A DNA stretch of 37,089 nt from the NCBI GenBank assembly GCA_016218155.1, contig JACREQ010000110.1, forward strand, positions 1-37,089, in the 5' to 3' direction. The stretch is from Bacteroidia bacterium. Lineage in GTDB: Bacteria > Bacteroidota > Bacteroidia > Bacteroidales > GWA2-32-17. The translations under genes and the position numbers were made by a program. Below, in pieces: positions 16,767-25,665 of the stretch (the first letter of the stretch is position 1; each line of letters begins with the position of its first letter). Below the pieces are notes generated by a model. The model ran no database searches. It saw only the letters and a list, made by a program, of their open reading frames with translations, and had not been told where the DNA came from.

Positions 16767-17357
16767 ATGTTACAGGATAAACTTTCAGAATACAATCTTA
16801 TTCTGGCTTCTCAATCTCCTCGCAGGCAAATGCTGTTGAAAGGTCTGGATCTTAATTTTGAAGTAATAGTTATTCCAGAAATAGACGAATCAATACCAGA
16901 TAATTTAAAAGGTAAAGATATTGCAATATATCTTTCCAAACACAAAGCACAATCATATAAACCAATTCTTAATAATAAAACGATTGTAATAACTGCTGAT
17001 ACAATAGTCTGGTTTGATAATAAGGTATTAAATAAACCAGTTGATAAAAGCGAAGCCATTCAAATGCTTAAAATGCTTTCCGGACAAATGCACATTGTTT
17101 ATACCGGAGTTTGTATTTCTTCATTAAAACACGAAATAACATTCTGCTCAGAAACTAAAGTCTGGTTTAGAAATTTAAGCGATTCAGAAGTTGAATTTTA
17201 TGTTGAAAAATATAAACCATATGATAAAGCAGGTGCTTATGGAGCTCAGGAATGGATCGGTTATGTAGCAATTGAAAGAATTGAAGGCTCTTATTTTAAT
17301 GTTATGGGCTTACCGGTTCAGCAACTTTATAATGAATTAGAAAATTTTATAGAATAA
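16767..17357 (+). CDS. maf: Maf-family nucleotide pyrophosphatase (dTTP/UTP pyrophosphatase, YhdE type)
   Basis: Encodes 196 residues. The Maf hallmark LASQSPRRQMLLKGL is at the N-terminus. TADTIVWFDN carries the catalytic Asp region, VYTGVCI and SETKVWFRNL are the core motifs, and YKPYDKAGAYGAQEWIG is the Q-containing motif of the YhdE (dTTP/UTP) subfamily as opposed to YceF (m7GTP). The enzyme hydrolyses non-canonical or excess nucleoside triphosphates to monophosphate and diphosphate, as housecleaning or in division control. It is sandwiched between the prenyltransferase (1 bp) and the S46 peptidase (5 bp). Confidence 0.92.
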   Translation: MLQDKLSEYNLILASQSPRRQMLLKGLDLNFEVIVIPEIDESIPDNLKGKDIAIYLSKHKAQSYKPILNNKTIVITADTIVWFDNKVLNKPVDKSEAIQMLKMLSGQMHIVYTGVCISSLKHEITFCSETKVWFRNLSDSEVEFYVEKYKPYDKAGAYGAQEWIGYVAIERIEGSYFNVMGLPVQQLYNELENFIE

Positions 17358-17362
17358 CCAAA

Positions 17363-19510
17363 ATGAAAAAAATCCTATTTATAATAATTATTATTCCCTT
17401 TGTTTTAACAGCAATTGCAGATGAAGGAATGTGGATTCCAATTTTACTTAAAAAGTACAAATTTGAAGACATGCAAAAAAAAGGGTTTAAACTTACCGCA
17501 GAAGATATATACAGTATAAACCAAGCAAGCATGAAAGATGCTGTTGTGCTTTTCGGAAGAGGCTGTACCGGCGAACTGGTTTCTAATGAAGGATTGTTAC
17601 TAACAAATCACCATTGTGGTTATGGTTCAATTCAGGCACAATCAACAGTTGAACATGATTACCTAAGAAATGGTTTCTGGGCAATGAATAAATCTGAAGA
17701 ATTATCAAATCCCAAACTTTCTGTCACATTTCTTGTTCGCATGGAGGATGTTACAACAAAAGTTTTAGATGGAATATCTAATAAATTGACACAGGAAGAA
17801 AGAGCCGCAAAAATTTCAAAGAATATTGCAAAAATAAAAAAAGAAACAAGTGAAGAAAAAAGATATAGTATTGACATAAAACCATTCTATTATGGAAATG
17901 AGTACTATATGTTTGTTTATGAAATTTTTAAAGATGTAAGATTAGTTGGTGCTCCCCCATCGTCAATTGGAAAATTTGGCGGCGATACAGATAACTGGAT
18001 GTGGCCCCGCCATACCGGCGATTTTTCTGTTTTTAGAATTTATGCAAATAAAGATAACCAACCTGCTGAATATTCTCCAAACAACGTTCCTTATAAACCC
18101 AAAAAGTTTTTTCCTGTTTCTTTAAAAGGAGTAAAAAAAGATGATTTTACGATGGTTTACGGGTTCCCAGGAACTACACAGGAATATTTACCATCTTATG
18201 CCATAAAAATGCTTACTGAAGTTGAAAATCCACATCAAATAAAGCTTCGCGAAGTTAGAATGGGAATTATGAACACAGATATGACAGCAAGTCCCAAAGT
18301 TAGAATACAGTATTCAAATAAATATGCAACAGTTTCTAATTACTGGAAAAAATGGCTTGGCGAGAATCGTGGGTTAAAACGATTAAACGCTATTGAGAAA
18401 AAAGAACAGTTTGAAAACAAATTTCAGACCTGGGTTAACGCTGATTCTGAAAGAAAAAAAATGTATGGTAATATTCTACCTGAATATAAATCAGTTTATG
18501 AAAAATTAACACCGTACACAAGAATAGAAGCATACTTATTTGAAGGAGTAATGACTGATGAAATGGTAAAATTTGCAGGTAATTTTAAAGATTATCAGTC
18601 ATGGGGAACAAAATCTGATAGTTTGCTTACACCAATATTTGCAACTATCAGAGTACGATCTAGGGATATGTTTAAGGATTTCAATCTAACCACAAATCAG
18701 AAAATGTTTAGTCTGATGTTAAAGATGTATTGTGATAGCATTTCGCCTGATTATTATCCACAAATTATGAAAACATGGATTAAAAAATATAAAGGAAACT
18801 GGGATTATTGTGTTAATGATATTTCTAATAAAACAATATTTTCTTCAGATTTAAAAGTAAACTCATTTCTGGAAAATTTTAAAAAATCAGGTGCTAAAAC
18901 AATTGAAAAAGATCCGATATTTATTTTTTACGCTCAGATTGCCAATATGTATAATGAAAGTATTCTGCCTTTTGTAAACAATTACAACAATCAGGTTGAC
19001 AGTCTTAATAGAATATACATGAAAGCTCAAATGGAATTTCAACCGGAAAGAACATTCTACCCTGACGCAAATTTAACATTACGCATAACATATGGCAAAG
19101 TAAATGATTACTCTCCCAAAGATGGAGTAACTTATGATTGGTTTACAACACTTGATGGCATTATCGACAAAGATGATTCTACTATTTATGATTATGATGT
19201 CCCAACACGATTAAAAGAGCTTTGGCAAAATAAAGATTATGGACGATATTCCGAAAACGGAGTTCTGAAAGTTTGTTTTACTGGCTCAAATCACACAACC
19301 GGAGGCAATAGTGGAAGTCCTGTAATAAATGGGAACGGTGAGCTTATAGGCCTTAATTTCGACAGAAACTGGGAAGGAACAATGAGCGATATTATGTATG
19401 ACCCAGATCAATGTCGTAACATTACACTTGATATTCGTTATGTTTTATTTATCATTGATAAATTTGCTGGTGCAGGCCACCTTGTAAATGAAATGACAAT
19501 AGTAGAATAA
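17363..19510 (+). CDS. dpp11: S46-family dipeptidyl-peptidase, DPP11-like (Asp/Glu specific)
   Basis: Encodes 715 residues, the usual S46 length, with a signal peptide (~1-19) and the mature start DEGMWIP. Catalytic residues: His84 (TNHHCGYG), Asp220 (WPRHTGDFSVFR) and Ser650 (TGGNSGSPV). The residue 18 after the catalytic Ser is Arg668 (LNFDRNWEG). In P. gingivalis DPP11 an Arg at +18 (Ser655/Arg673) sets preference for acidic P1 residues, whereas DPP7 has Gly there. So this enzyme should release dipeptides with Asp or Glu in second place. It acts in the periplasm, feeding peptide-based nutrition typical of asaccharolytic Bacteroidota. It lies 5 bp after maf and 14 bp before the YjdF gene. 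Confidence 0.93.
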   Translation: MKKILFIIIIIPFVLTAIADEGMWIPILLKKYKFEDMQKKGFKLTAEDIYSINQASMKDAVVLFGRGCTGELVSNEGLLLTNHHCGYGSIQAQSTVEHDYLRNGFWAMNKSEELSNPKLSVTFLVRMEDVTTKVLDGISNKLTQEERAAKISKNIAKIKKETSEEKRYSIDIKPFYYGNEYYMFVYEIFKDVRLVGAPPSSIGKFGGDTDNWMWPRHTGDFSVFRIYANKDNQPAEYSPNNVPYKPKKFFPVSLKGVKKDDFTMVYGFPGTTQEYLPSYAIKMLTEVENPHQIKLREVRMGIMNTDMTASPKVRIQYSNKYATVSNYWKKWLGENRGLKRLNAIEKKEQFENKFQTWVNADSERKKMYGNILPEYKSVYEKLTPYTRIEAYLFEGVMTDEMVKFAGNFKDYQSWGTKSDSLLTPIFATIRVRSRDMFKDFNLTTNQKMFSLMLKMYCDSISPDYYPQIMKTWIKKYKGNWDYCVNDISNKTIFSSDLKVNSFLENFKKSGAKTIEKDPIFIFYAQIANMYNESILPFVNNYNNQVDSLNRIYMKAQMEFQPERTFYPDANLTLRITYGKVNDYSPKDGVTYDWFTTLDGIIDKDDSTIYDYDVPTRLKELWQNKDYGRYSENGVLKVCFTGSNHTTGGNSGSPVINGNGELIGLNFDRNWEGTMSDIMYDPDQCRNITLDIRYVLFIIDKFAGAGHLVNEMTIVE

Positions 19511-19524
19511 ACTTTCTATTTCAT

Positions 19525-20130
19525 ATGAAATATATAAAAACCCTTTTAGTAATTTTCTTCGTTGTGCTTATTTGGTCGGCAATTAAACCAAAAGAATATT
19601 TTACATGGTTTTTAGAGGTTTTTCCAGCATTAATAGGATTAATAGTTCTTGTATTTACTTTTAAAAAGTTCAGATTAACAAATTTTCTATATACAATAAT
19701 TTTAATTCACTGCTGTATTTTATTCGTTGGAGGGCATTACACTTATGCAGAAGTTCCTTTATTTGACTGGATAAAAGAAGTATTTCACCAATCAAGAAAT
19801 AACTATGATAAAGTTGGACATTTTGCTCAGGGATTTGTTCCTGCATTTATTATCCGTGAAATATTTATTCGCAAAAATATTTTGAATAATAAAAACTGGT
19901 TAAGTTTTATTATTGTTTCAATTTGCATGGCAATAAGTGTTGCATATGAATTTATTGAATGGTTTGTTTCCATAATGACCGGCGATGGAGGTGATGCATT
20001 TCTTGGCACTCAGGGTTATGTTTGGGACACACAATCTGATATGCTATATGCAACAATAGGAGCAATAGTCGGATTAATTGTACTTAGTAAATTTCATAGC
20101 AAACAAATTGCTTTATTTCTAAAAAAATAA
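19525..20130 (+). CDS. YjdF/DUF2238-family integral membrane protein
   Basis: Encodes 201 residues with about six membrane helices. The conserved DUF2238 features are present: FDWIKEVFHQSRNNYDKVGH, FAQGFVPAFIIREI, AYEFIEWFVSIMTG, and QGYVWDTQSDMLYATIGAIV. The acidic/His residues at the membrane face (Asp and His in YDKVGH, Glu in YEFIEW, Asp in WDTQSDM) are invariant in the family. Its function is unknown. It follows the peptidase by 14 bp and the LysE gene begins directly at its stop, so they are probably co-transcribed. Confidence 0.88.
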   Translation: MKYIKTLLVIFFVVLIWSAIKPKEYFTWFLEVFPALIGLIVLVFTFKKFRLTNFLYTIILIHCCILFVGGHYTYAEVPLFDWIKEVFHQSRNNYDKVGHFAQGFVPAFIIREIFIRKNILNNKNWLSFIIVSICMAISVAYEFIEWFVSIMTGDGGDAFLGTQGYVWDTQSDMLYATIGAIVGLIVLSKFHSKQIALFLKK

Positions 20131-20742
20131 ATGAGCACCGACATTATCAGCGCATTTATTCTTGGTCTTATTGGTGGTTTAATACCTGGACCTGTTTTAG
20201 CTGCAACTTTCACAGAAATATTACAATCCGGTTTTCTTAGAAGTATTCGAATTATATTATGGGCATTACTTGTAGAGACAATTGTTGCACTAATTAGCAT
20301 GTTGTTATTATCATCGTTTCATTTACCTGAATATGTATTCAGAATTATTTCAATTATTGGTGCAGGAATTCTTATTTGGATATCATTCTCAATATGGAAA
20401 ATTAAAAAAATCGATTCAGGAGAAAAAGCATTTTTCAGTATCTGGAAAATATCAACAATGATATTAGCAAATGGTATGCTTTGGACTTATTGGATAACTA
20501 TTTGCGTTCCAAGAGCTATAATACTTCAAGAAAAGATTTTTATGGGAGATTATCTCTTCCTTGCACTTGTTCAAATAGGTTGGTTACTTTCAACAATTGC
20601 AGTTGCACTTATTTTTTCGCAATTCAGAAAAATACTTTCAAATCCAAAAGTAATTCCTGTAATTTTTAAAATATTTGCTATGGTATTTATATATTTTGCA
20701 GTAGAAACAACTATAAAAACTATTTTATTTTTTCTAAAATAA
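20131..20742 (+). CDS. LysE/RhtB-family amino-acid exporter-like membrane protein
   Basis: Encodes 203 residues with six predicted membrane helices. The N-terminal GLIGGLIPGPVLAATFTE is the LysE signature (PGP motif in helix 1), and ANGMLWTYWITI is the usual helix-4 region, though with N-G-M-L-W-T in place of the common NPK. The family exports amino acids or small metabolites from the cytoplasm. Following a dipeptidyl-peptidase, it might relieve excess amino acids from peptide feeding, an inference from position only. No gap separates it from the YjdF gene. It is the last gene of the run that begins at 14460. Confidence 0.85.
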   Translation: MSTDIISAFILGLIGGLIPGPVLAATFTEILQSGFLRSIRIILWALLVETIVALISMLLLSSFHLPEYVFRIISIIGAGILIWISFSIWKIKKIDSGEKAFFSIWKISTMILANGMLWTYWITICVPRAIILQEKIFMGDYLFLALVQIGWLLSTIAVALIFSQFRKILSNPKVIPVIFKIFAMVFIYFAVETTIKTILFFLK

Positions 20743-20816
20743 GTTTTAATTTTCTTTTTAAATTTATTATATTTCACATCGTTAAATTATTGTAATTTCT
20801 ATATAAAATTTATTAG

Positions 20817-21767
20817 ATGAATTTTAATAAAAAAATAAATTATGTGTTATTTGTTGTAAAAACAAATATTTGCATTCTACTTCATATATTTTTTACTTTT
20901 TATTGCTTTGATATTAAAGCACAAATTTTCTCAAAGAGTACAACTTTTGGCAATGATAGTATTGATATTACTTATAATTTAAATGGAGTAAAAGGAAGAA
21001 TATATGCACCCCATAAAATTCCAATAAATGCTTTTCCTATAAAAGAATCTATAACTGGTAAAAAAGCTAACAACCCCAGTGATATTATTAAAATAAGCAG
21101 TTTAAATTATAAGTTAATAGACAGTTTAGTATGGATTGAATGTAATATTTACAGAAAAGAAAAAAAACTTAACCCTGTACTATGGAACGATACTTTATAC
21201 CTTGGATCTATACATCATAGTCAATATCAGGCTTATTATAATATTATCGGTCACGGAGAAACTGACAGTTTACCCGGAAAAACAGAATCTCAGAAACATT
21301 ATAATAAAATGCGATATTTCTGTGCAGAAATTTGTTTAAAAAGATCTTTTATTGAGGGTAAAACAACATACACAGAACTCGCAAAAGCAATAATCGAACA
21401 ATGGAAAAATTCACCCGGACATAATGCCATCATGATAACACCGAAATATAAATTTAATGCATTCTCTTCGGCAATACAGTTCGATGTATTATCCTTGTTA
21501 ACCCGAGAAAATCTATTAAAATATAACCCGGAGCTATTAACCAAAATAGAAAGTGTTTTACCAGATTACTTTAAAAAAAATAACACATCAAATTCATATG
21601 ATGTTTGGTGTACAGGAAATTTCACAGATTCAGATAACATTAAAGAAAATATAGACCATGCTGAATATTATATTAATAACAAGCATGAGGATTTAAAAAA
21701 GCAGGATAAGAACAAATCAAATAACAATATAAAAAAGGCTAAAAAAAGAAAGAAAAGATATCCTTGA
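20817..21767 (+). CDS. Secreted CAP (SCP/PR-1-like) domain protein
   Basis: Encodes 316 residues. A hydrophobic segment near residues 10-30 ends at FDIKAQ, a plausible signal peptide with a longer basic N-region. Residues ~100-225 resemble a CAP domain: CNIYRKEKKLNPVLWNDTLYLG, SIHHSQYQ (His133/134), CAEIC (Glu171) and IIEQWKNSPGHNAIM (Trp196, His202). The His-Glu-His set and the W-x-x-S-P-G-H-N motif define the CAP cavity. The C-terminus is unusual: a Lys/Asn-rich tail ending KKAKKRKKRYP. The function of bacterial CAP proteins is generally unknown. It stands between the LysE gene (74 bp) and the biotin cluster, probably as its own unit. The CAP call is by motif and moderately sure. Confidence 0.75.
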   Translation: MNFNKKINYVLFVVKTNICILLHIFFTFYCFDIKAQIFSKSTTFGNDSIDITYNLNGVKGRIYAPHKIPINAFPIKESITGKKANNPSDIIKISSLNYKLIDSLVWIECNIYRKEKKLNPVLWNDTLYLGSIHHSQYQAYYNIIGHGETDSLPGKTESQKHYNKMRYFCAEICLKRSFIEGKTTYTELAKAIIEQWKNSPGHNAIMITPKYKFNAFSSAIQFDVLSLLTRENLLKYNPELLTKIESVLPDYFKKNNTSNSYDVWCTGNFTDSDNIKENIDHAEYYINNKHEDLKKQDKNKSNNNIKKAKKRKKRYP

Positions 21768-21769
21768 TT

Positions 21770-21793
21770 CTATTCTATTAATTATAAGAATAG
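21770..21793 (+). terminator. Weak hairpin after the CAP-domain gene
   Basis: CTATTCT (21770-21776) and AGAATAG (21787-21793) pair perfectly over 7 bp with a 10-nt loop, 3 bp past the stop codon. No long T run follows, so termination is uncertain. Confidence 0.3.
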
Positions 21794-21844
21794 TTGATTA
21801 ATACCAACCGTTTTCAAAAGAATATATATTTTCTGAAAAAATCT

Positions 21845-21852
21845 TAACTTTG
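21845..21852 (+). promoter_or_regulatory. Putative -7 element of the biotin cluster
   Basis: TAACTTTG followed by C matches TAnnTTTG(C). No good -33 TTTG is seen 19-21 bp upstream. It ends 7 bp before the ATG at 21860, which implies a very short leader for the small ORF and places the whole cluster under this site. Confidence 0.45.
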
Positions 21853-21859
21853 CAAAATA

Positions 21860-22243
21860 ATGCAAACTCAGAATTTACATATTTACAAATCACTCAACTT
21901 CTCGCGTTGGAGCCGGAAAGCCTATGCATCATTTATTTCTATTGGAAAAGTTGTAAAAATTTCAACATTAAAAGCTGAAGTAGCTCAGGGTTTTATTAAA
22001 AAATCTAAATCTTTTACTGAAATAGAATTATTTTACAACTTTGCTAAAGAAGATGAAAATAACGAACATGAATATATTGTCAGTACTTTAATTCCAATTA
22101 CTCTAACAACACAACAATCACAACTAAATAATTATCAATCCAGTAAATCTAACATTTTAATAATAAAAATATTTTCATTATTTATTAGCGTAAGCATTTG
22201 TTTACGCTTTTTTTATTTCACAAAACTCAAAATTAATTTATGA
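21860..22243 (+). CDS. Unrecognised 127-residue ORF leading the biotin operon
   Basis: I cannot assign a family. Near the N-terminus is a distinctive block, FSRWSRKAYASFISIGKVV (residues ~14-32). Similar RWSRK-x-Y-A-x-F-x-S-x-G blocks occur, as far as I recall, in short Bacteroidota proteins near vitamin genes; this is unverified. The middle is polar (KEDENNEHEY). The last 30 residues are hydrophobic and could be one membrane helix (ILIIKIFSLFISVSICLRFF). Those codons also contain a terminator-like hairpin (22187-22214), so the end of the ORF may serve as RNA. The stop overlaps the bioB ATG (ATGA, 22240-22243), the layout of a translationally coupled gene or leader peptide. It lies 7 bp after a -7-like box. 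Whether it is a working protein, a leader or a decayed gene is open. Confidence 0.5.
   Translation: MQTQNLHIYKSLNFSRWSRKAYASFISIGKVVKISTLKAEVAQGFIKKSKSFTEIELFYNFAKEDENNEHEYIVSTLIPITLTTQQSQLNNYQSSKSNILIIKIFSLFISVSICLRFFYFTKLKINL
22187..22214 (+). terminator. Intrinsic terminator or attenuator directly before bioB
   Basis: A perfect 7-bp stem, AGCGTAA (22187-22193) with TTACGCT (22202-22208) and an 8-nt loop, is followed by a run of seven T (22208-22214). It lies inside the 3' end of the small ORF and ends 25 bp before the bioB start codon. It is the most canonical rho-independent terminator in the window. Confidence 0.65.
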
Positions 22244-23214
22244 ATATTCAAGAAATTGACAATCTCAAAAATTGTATTTTAAAAGGTGGTACCATAAGTC
22301 CAGAAGAAGCTTTAGACCTTTCAAAAACAGAAGATATAGAATACCTATGTAATGCTGCTAACGAAATTCGAATTCATTTTACAGGTAGCTTTATTGACTT
22401 ATGTTCTATTACAAATGCACGTTCAGGTAAATGCCCCGAAAACTGTAAATGGTGTTCACAATCAGCTTTTCATAATACAGACATCGAAATTTATGACCTT
22501 ATTGATAAAGAACAGGCACTTATTCAGGCAAGAAATAATCATAAAAAAGGTGTGCATAAATTTTCTCTTGTAACAAGTGGCAAAACAGTTTCAGATTCAA
22601 CACTGGAAAAACTACTAGAAATCTATTCTGATATAAAAAAAGAAATGAATATTCATTTGTGTGCCTCAATGGGATTACTTAACAAAGAGCAATTAAGCAA
22701 ATTGAAAGATGCAGGAATAGTGCATTATCATTGTAATCTTGAAACTGCTCCTTCATTTTTTAATAATCTTTGTACAACACATACAATAAATGAAAAGCTT
22801 CAGACTATTGAATGGGCAAAGGAAGTTGGACTTGAAATTTGCAGTGGCGGAATAGTTGGAATGGGTGAAAGTATGGAGCAACGAATCGAATTAGCTTTTG
22901 AATTAAGAAAAATCGGAGCAAAATCAATTCCATTAAACTTTTTAAACCCGATAAAAGGAACTGCTCTTGAAAATGCAAATCCTTTATCAGACGATGAAGT
23001 AATAATTACAATAGCACTTTTTAGATTCATAAATCCGGATGCAAATATTCGTTTTGCCGGAGGAAGAAATATGATTTCACACCTTGAAGAAAAAGCTTTA
23101 AATTCAGGTATAAATGCAGCACTTGTTGGTGATTTGTTAACTACCGTAGGAAAAAACATTGATGAAGATATGGAGCAATTCAAAAAACTGGGATTTAACA
23201 CAAATAAGAAGTAA
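22240..23214 (+). CDS. bioB: Biotin synthase (radical SAM)
   Basis: Encodes 324 residues. It inserts sulfur into dethiobiotin to form biotin. The radical-SAM cluster motif is CPENCKWC (Cys65, Cys69, Cys72), followed by SQSAFHNT. Of the four ligands of the E. coli auxiliary [2Fe-2S] cluster, three have clear counterparts: Cys141 (HLCASMG), Cys201 ([11 protein letters not shown]) and Arg271 (NIRFAGGRN). The fourth, E. coli Cys97 in FCMGAAW, aligns with Ser109 in FSLVTSGK. The sulfur-donating cluster may therefore be of another type. The start overlaps the small ORF's stop; the stop overlaps the bioA ATG by one base. It is part of a tight B-A-F-D operon. Confidence 0.95.
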   Translation: MNIQEIDNLKNCILKGGTISPEEALDLSKTEDIEYLCNAANEIRIHFTGSFIDLCSITNARSGKCPENCKWCSQSAFHNTDIEIYDLIDKEQALIQARNNHKKGVHKFSLVTSGKTVSDSTLEKLLEIYSDIKKEMNIHLCASMGLLNKEQLSKLKDAGIVHYHCNLETAPSFFNNLCTTHTINEKLQTIEWAKEVGLEICSGGIVGMGESMEQRIELAFELRKIGAKSIPLNFLNPIKGTALENANPLSDDEVIITIALFRFINPDANIRFAGGRNMISHLEEKALNSGINAALVGDLLTTVGKNIDEDMEQFKKLGFNTNKK

Positions 23215-24500
23215 TGAAAACTGAAGAAATCAAAAGTAATCTGGATTTTGACAGGGAACATATTTTGCATCCTTATACATCAATGAATGACCCACTTCCG
23301 GTTTACCCTGTAAAATCAGCAAATGGTGTTTACATTGAACTCGAAACAGGAGAAAAATTAATTGATGGTATGTCATCATGGTGGGCAGCAATTCATGGCT
23401 ATAATCACCCGGTTTTAAATGATGCCATAACAAATCAGTTAAACAAAATGGCTCACATAATGTTTGGTGGTTTAACTCACGAACCTGCCATAAAACTTGC
23501 AGAAAAATTAATTGAAATTTTGCCAGATAACCTAACTAAAATATTCTTCTGTGACTCAGGTTCCGTTTCTGTTGAAGTTGCAATGAAAATGGCATTACAA
23601 TATTGGCATTCAAAAAACAAATCTGAGAAAAAACATTTTGCAACAATTCGCTCGGGTTATCATGGTGACACATGGAATGCAATGTCAGTATGCGATCCTG
23701 AAACTGGAATGCATCACATTTTTAAGGAAAGTTTACCTGTACAGTATTTTATTCCACAACCAAAATCCAGATTTAATGCTGAATGGAATCCTACAGACAT
23801 TGAGACATTAAATGATTTATTTGAGAAAAAACACAAAAACATTGCAGCATTAATTCTGGAACCTATAGTACAAGGCGCAGGTGGAATGTGGTTTTATCAC
23901 CCTCAGTTCTTAATTGAAGCCAGGAAACTTTGTGATAAATATAATTTATTGCTAATCTTTGATGAAATAGCTACAGGATTTGGACGTACTGGAAAACTTT
24001 TCGCATGTGAACATGCAAATATTAAACCCGACATAATGTGTCTGGGAAAAGCAATAACAGGTGGTTATATGAGTTTTGCTGCAACAGTATGCACAAATAA
24101 TATTGCAGATATAATTTCAAGCGGAAATCCTGGCATATTTATGCATGGACCAACATTTATGGCAAATCCGTTAGCATGTGCCGTATCACTTGCTTCTATT
24201 AAGTTACTGCAAAATTCTGACTGGGAAAATATCATTTCTAATATTGAAACTAAAATGAAAGAATGGTTATCACCAGCATTAAAATTTGATTCAGTAGCAG
24301 ATGTAAGAGTTCTTGGTGCTATTGGGGTTTTAGAAATGAAAAATAATGTAGACATTAAAAACTGTCAGAAAGAATTTGTAAAACTTGGAGTATGGGTTAG
24401 ACCATTTGGAAAATTAATCTACATAATGCCACCATTTATAATAAAAGATAATGAGTTAAAAACATTATGCAACGTTATTTTAAATATTGCTAAAAATTAA
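23214..24500 (+). CDS. bioA: Adenosylmethionine-8-amino-7-oxononanoate aminotransferase (DAPA synthase)
   Basis: Encodes 428 residues, the usual BioA length. This class-III PLP aminotransferase converts KAPA to DAPA with S-adenosylmethionine as amino donor. The BioA-specific N-terminal block [16 protein letters not shown] (residues 51-66) distinguishes it from ornithine or GABA transaminases. Other motifs: [45 protein letters not shown] (PLP-ring Asp250), and the PLP lysine Lys279 in [29 protein letters not shown] is the conserved substrate/phosphate region. It overlaps bioB by one base and lies 4 bp before bioF. Confidence 0.95.
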   Translation: MKTEEIKSNLDFDREHILHPYTSMNDPLPVYPVKSANGVYIELETGEKLIDGMSSWWAAIHGYNHPVLNDAITNQLNKMAHIMFGGLTHEPAIKLAEKLIEILPDNLTKIFFCDSGSVSVEVAMKMALQYWHSKNKSEKKHFATIRSGYHGDTWNAMSVCDPETGMHHIFKESLPVQYFIPQPKSRFNAEWNPTDIETLNDLFEKKHKNIAALILEPIVQGAGGMWFYHPQFLIEARKLCDKYNLLLIFDEIATGFGRTGKLFACEHANIKPDIMCLGKAITGGYMSFAATVCTNNIADIISSGNPGIFMHGPTFMANPLACAVSLASIKLLQNSDWENIISNIETKMKEWLSPALKFDSVADVRVLGAIGVLEMKNNVDIKNCQKEFVKLGVWVRPFGKLIYIMPPFIIKDNELKTLCNVILNIAKN

Positions 24501-24504
24501 ATAA

Positions 24505-25665
24505 ATGTCAACTAAAAGATACGAAGAAGCTTTAGCTAAAATAAAAGAAAACAATAGCTATCGCATGTTACGTAAAACAGTTAAGTCTGGAAAAAACATA
24601 AACTTTGAAGGTAAAGATTATTTAAATTTCTCATCAAATGACTATTTAGGCATTTCTTCAGATATTGAACTATGGAATAATTTTCTTCAAAATAACATTA
24701 CTAATGAAAATACTTTTAGCGGAAGCAACTGCTCGTCACGATTATTAACAGGCAATTCCGAACATTATTCAATACTTGAAGATTACTTAGCCAATTTATA
24801 TAAAAGAGAAGCGGCATTAGTTTTTAACAGTGGTTATCATGTAAATATTGGAATACTTCCTGCCCTTACAACAAAAAACGATTTAATTATTGACGACAAA
24901 CTTGTACATGCAAGTATCATTGACGGAGTAAGGCTTTCGGAAGCAAAGAAAATAAGATATAAACACAATGATCTTGAACAACTAGAAGAAATTCTAAAAA
25001 CAGAAAGGCATTTACACGAAAATGTATTTATTGTTACAGAATCAGTATTCAGTATGGATGGTGATTTAGCTGACTTAAAAAGATTAGTAGAATTAAAGAA
25101 AAAATACAATGCTTTCTTATACATAGACGAAGCTCATGCCATTGGTACATTCGGCGAAAAGGGTCTTGGACTTGCAGAAGAGTTTGGATTAATTTCTGAA
25201 ATAGATTTTATTGTGGGCACATTTGGTAAAGCAGTTGCATCTCAAGGTGCATTTGTAATCTGCAGTTCACTATTCAGAAACTATTTGATAAATAAAATGC
25301 GGTCCATTATTTTTACTACTGCCCTCCCACCCTTTTCACTTATGTGGACACATTTTATTTTACAACAAATAATAAAAATGCCGGAACAACGAGCACATTT
25401 AATGAAACTAAGTGAATATTTTAGAAATAAAATATCTTCTTTGGGATGCGAAACAAATGGTTCAAGTAATATTGTACCACTCATAGTTGGCGAAAATGAC
25501 AAATGCATTATGCTGGCTGAATATCTTCAATCGAATGGCATCTTTATACTACCGGTAAGACCACCAACTGTACCAGAAGGCACAGCACGATTGAGATTTT
25601 CGCTCACTTCACAAATGAAATATTCTGAAATTGATAAAATTATTGAACTTTTAAAAAAATATTAA
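24505..25665 (+). CDS. bioF: 8-amino-7-oxononanoate synthase (KAPA synthase)
   Basis: Encodes 386 residues. This alpha-oxoamine synthase condenses a pimeloyl thioester with L-alanine to give KAPA. Motifs: NFSSNDYLGIS (residues 41-51), GSNCSSRLLTGNSEHY, VFNSGYHVNIGILPAL, TESVFSMDGDLADL, IDEAHAIGTFGEKGLGL (PLP Asp208), and the PLP lysine Lys242 in VGTFGKAVASQGAFV. The C-terminal PVRPPTVPEGTARLRFSLTS is highly typical of BioF and separates it from 2-amino-3-ketobutyrate CoA ligase. It follows bioA by 4 bp and abuts bioD. Confidence 0.94.
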   Translation: MSTKRYEEALAKIKENNSYRMLRKTVKSGKNINFEGKDYLNFSSNDYLGISSDIELWNNFLQNNITNENTFSGSNCSSRLLTGNSEHYSILEDYLANLYKREAALVFNSGYHVNIGILPALTTKNDLIIDDKLVHASIIDGVRLSEAKKIRYKHNDLEQLEEILKTERHLHENVFIVTESVFSMDGDLADLKRLVELKKKYNAFLYIDEAHAIGTFGEKGLGLAEEFGLISEIDFIVGTFGKAVASQGAFVICSSLFRNYLINKMRSIIFTTALPPFSLMWTHFILQQIIKMPEQRAHLMKLSEYFRNKISSLGCETNGSSNIVPLIVGENDKCIMLAEYLQSNGIFILPVRPPTVPEGTARLRFSLTSQMKYSEIDKIIELLKKY

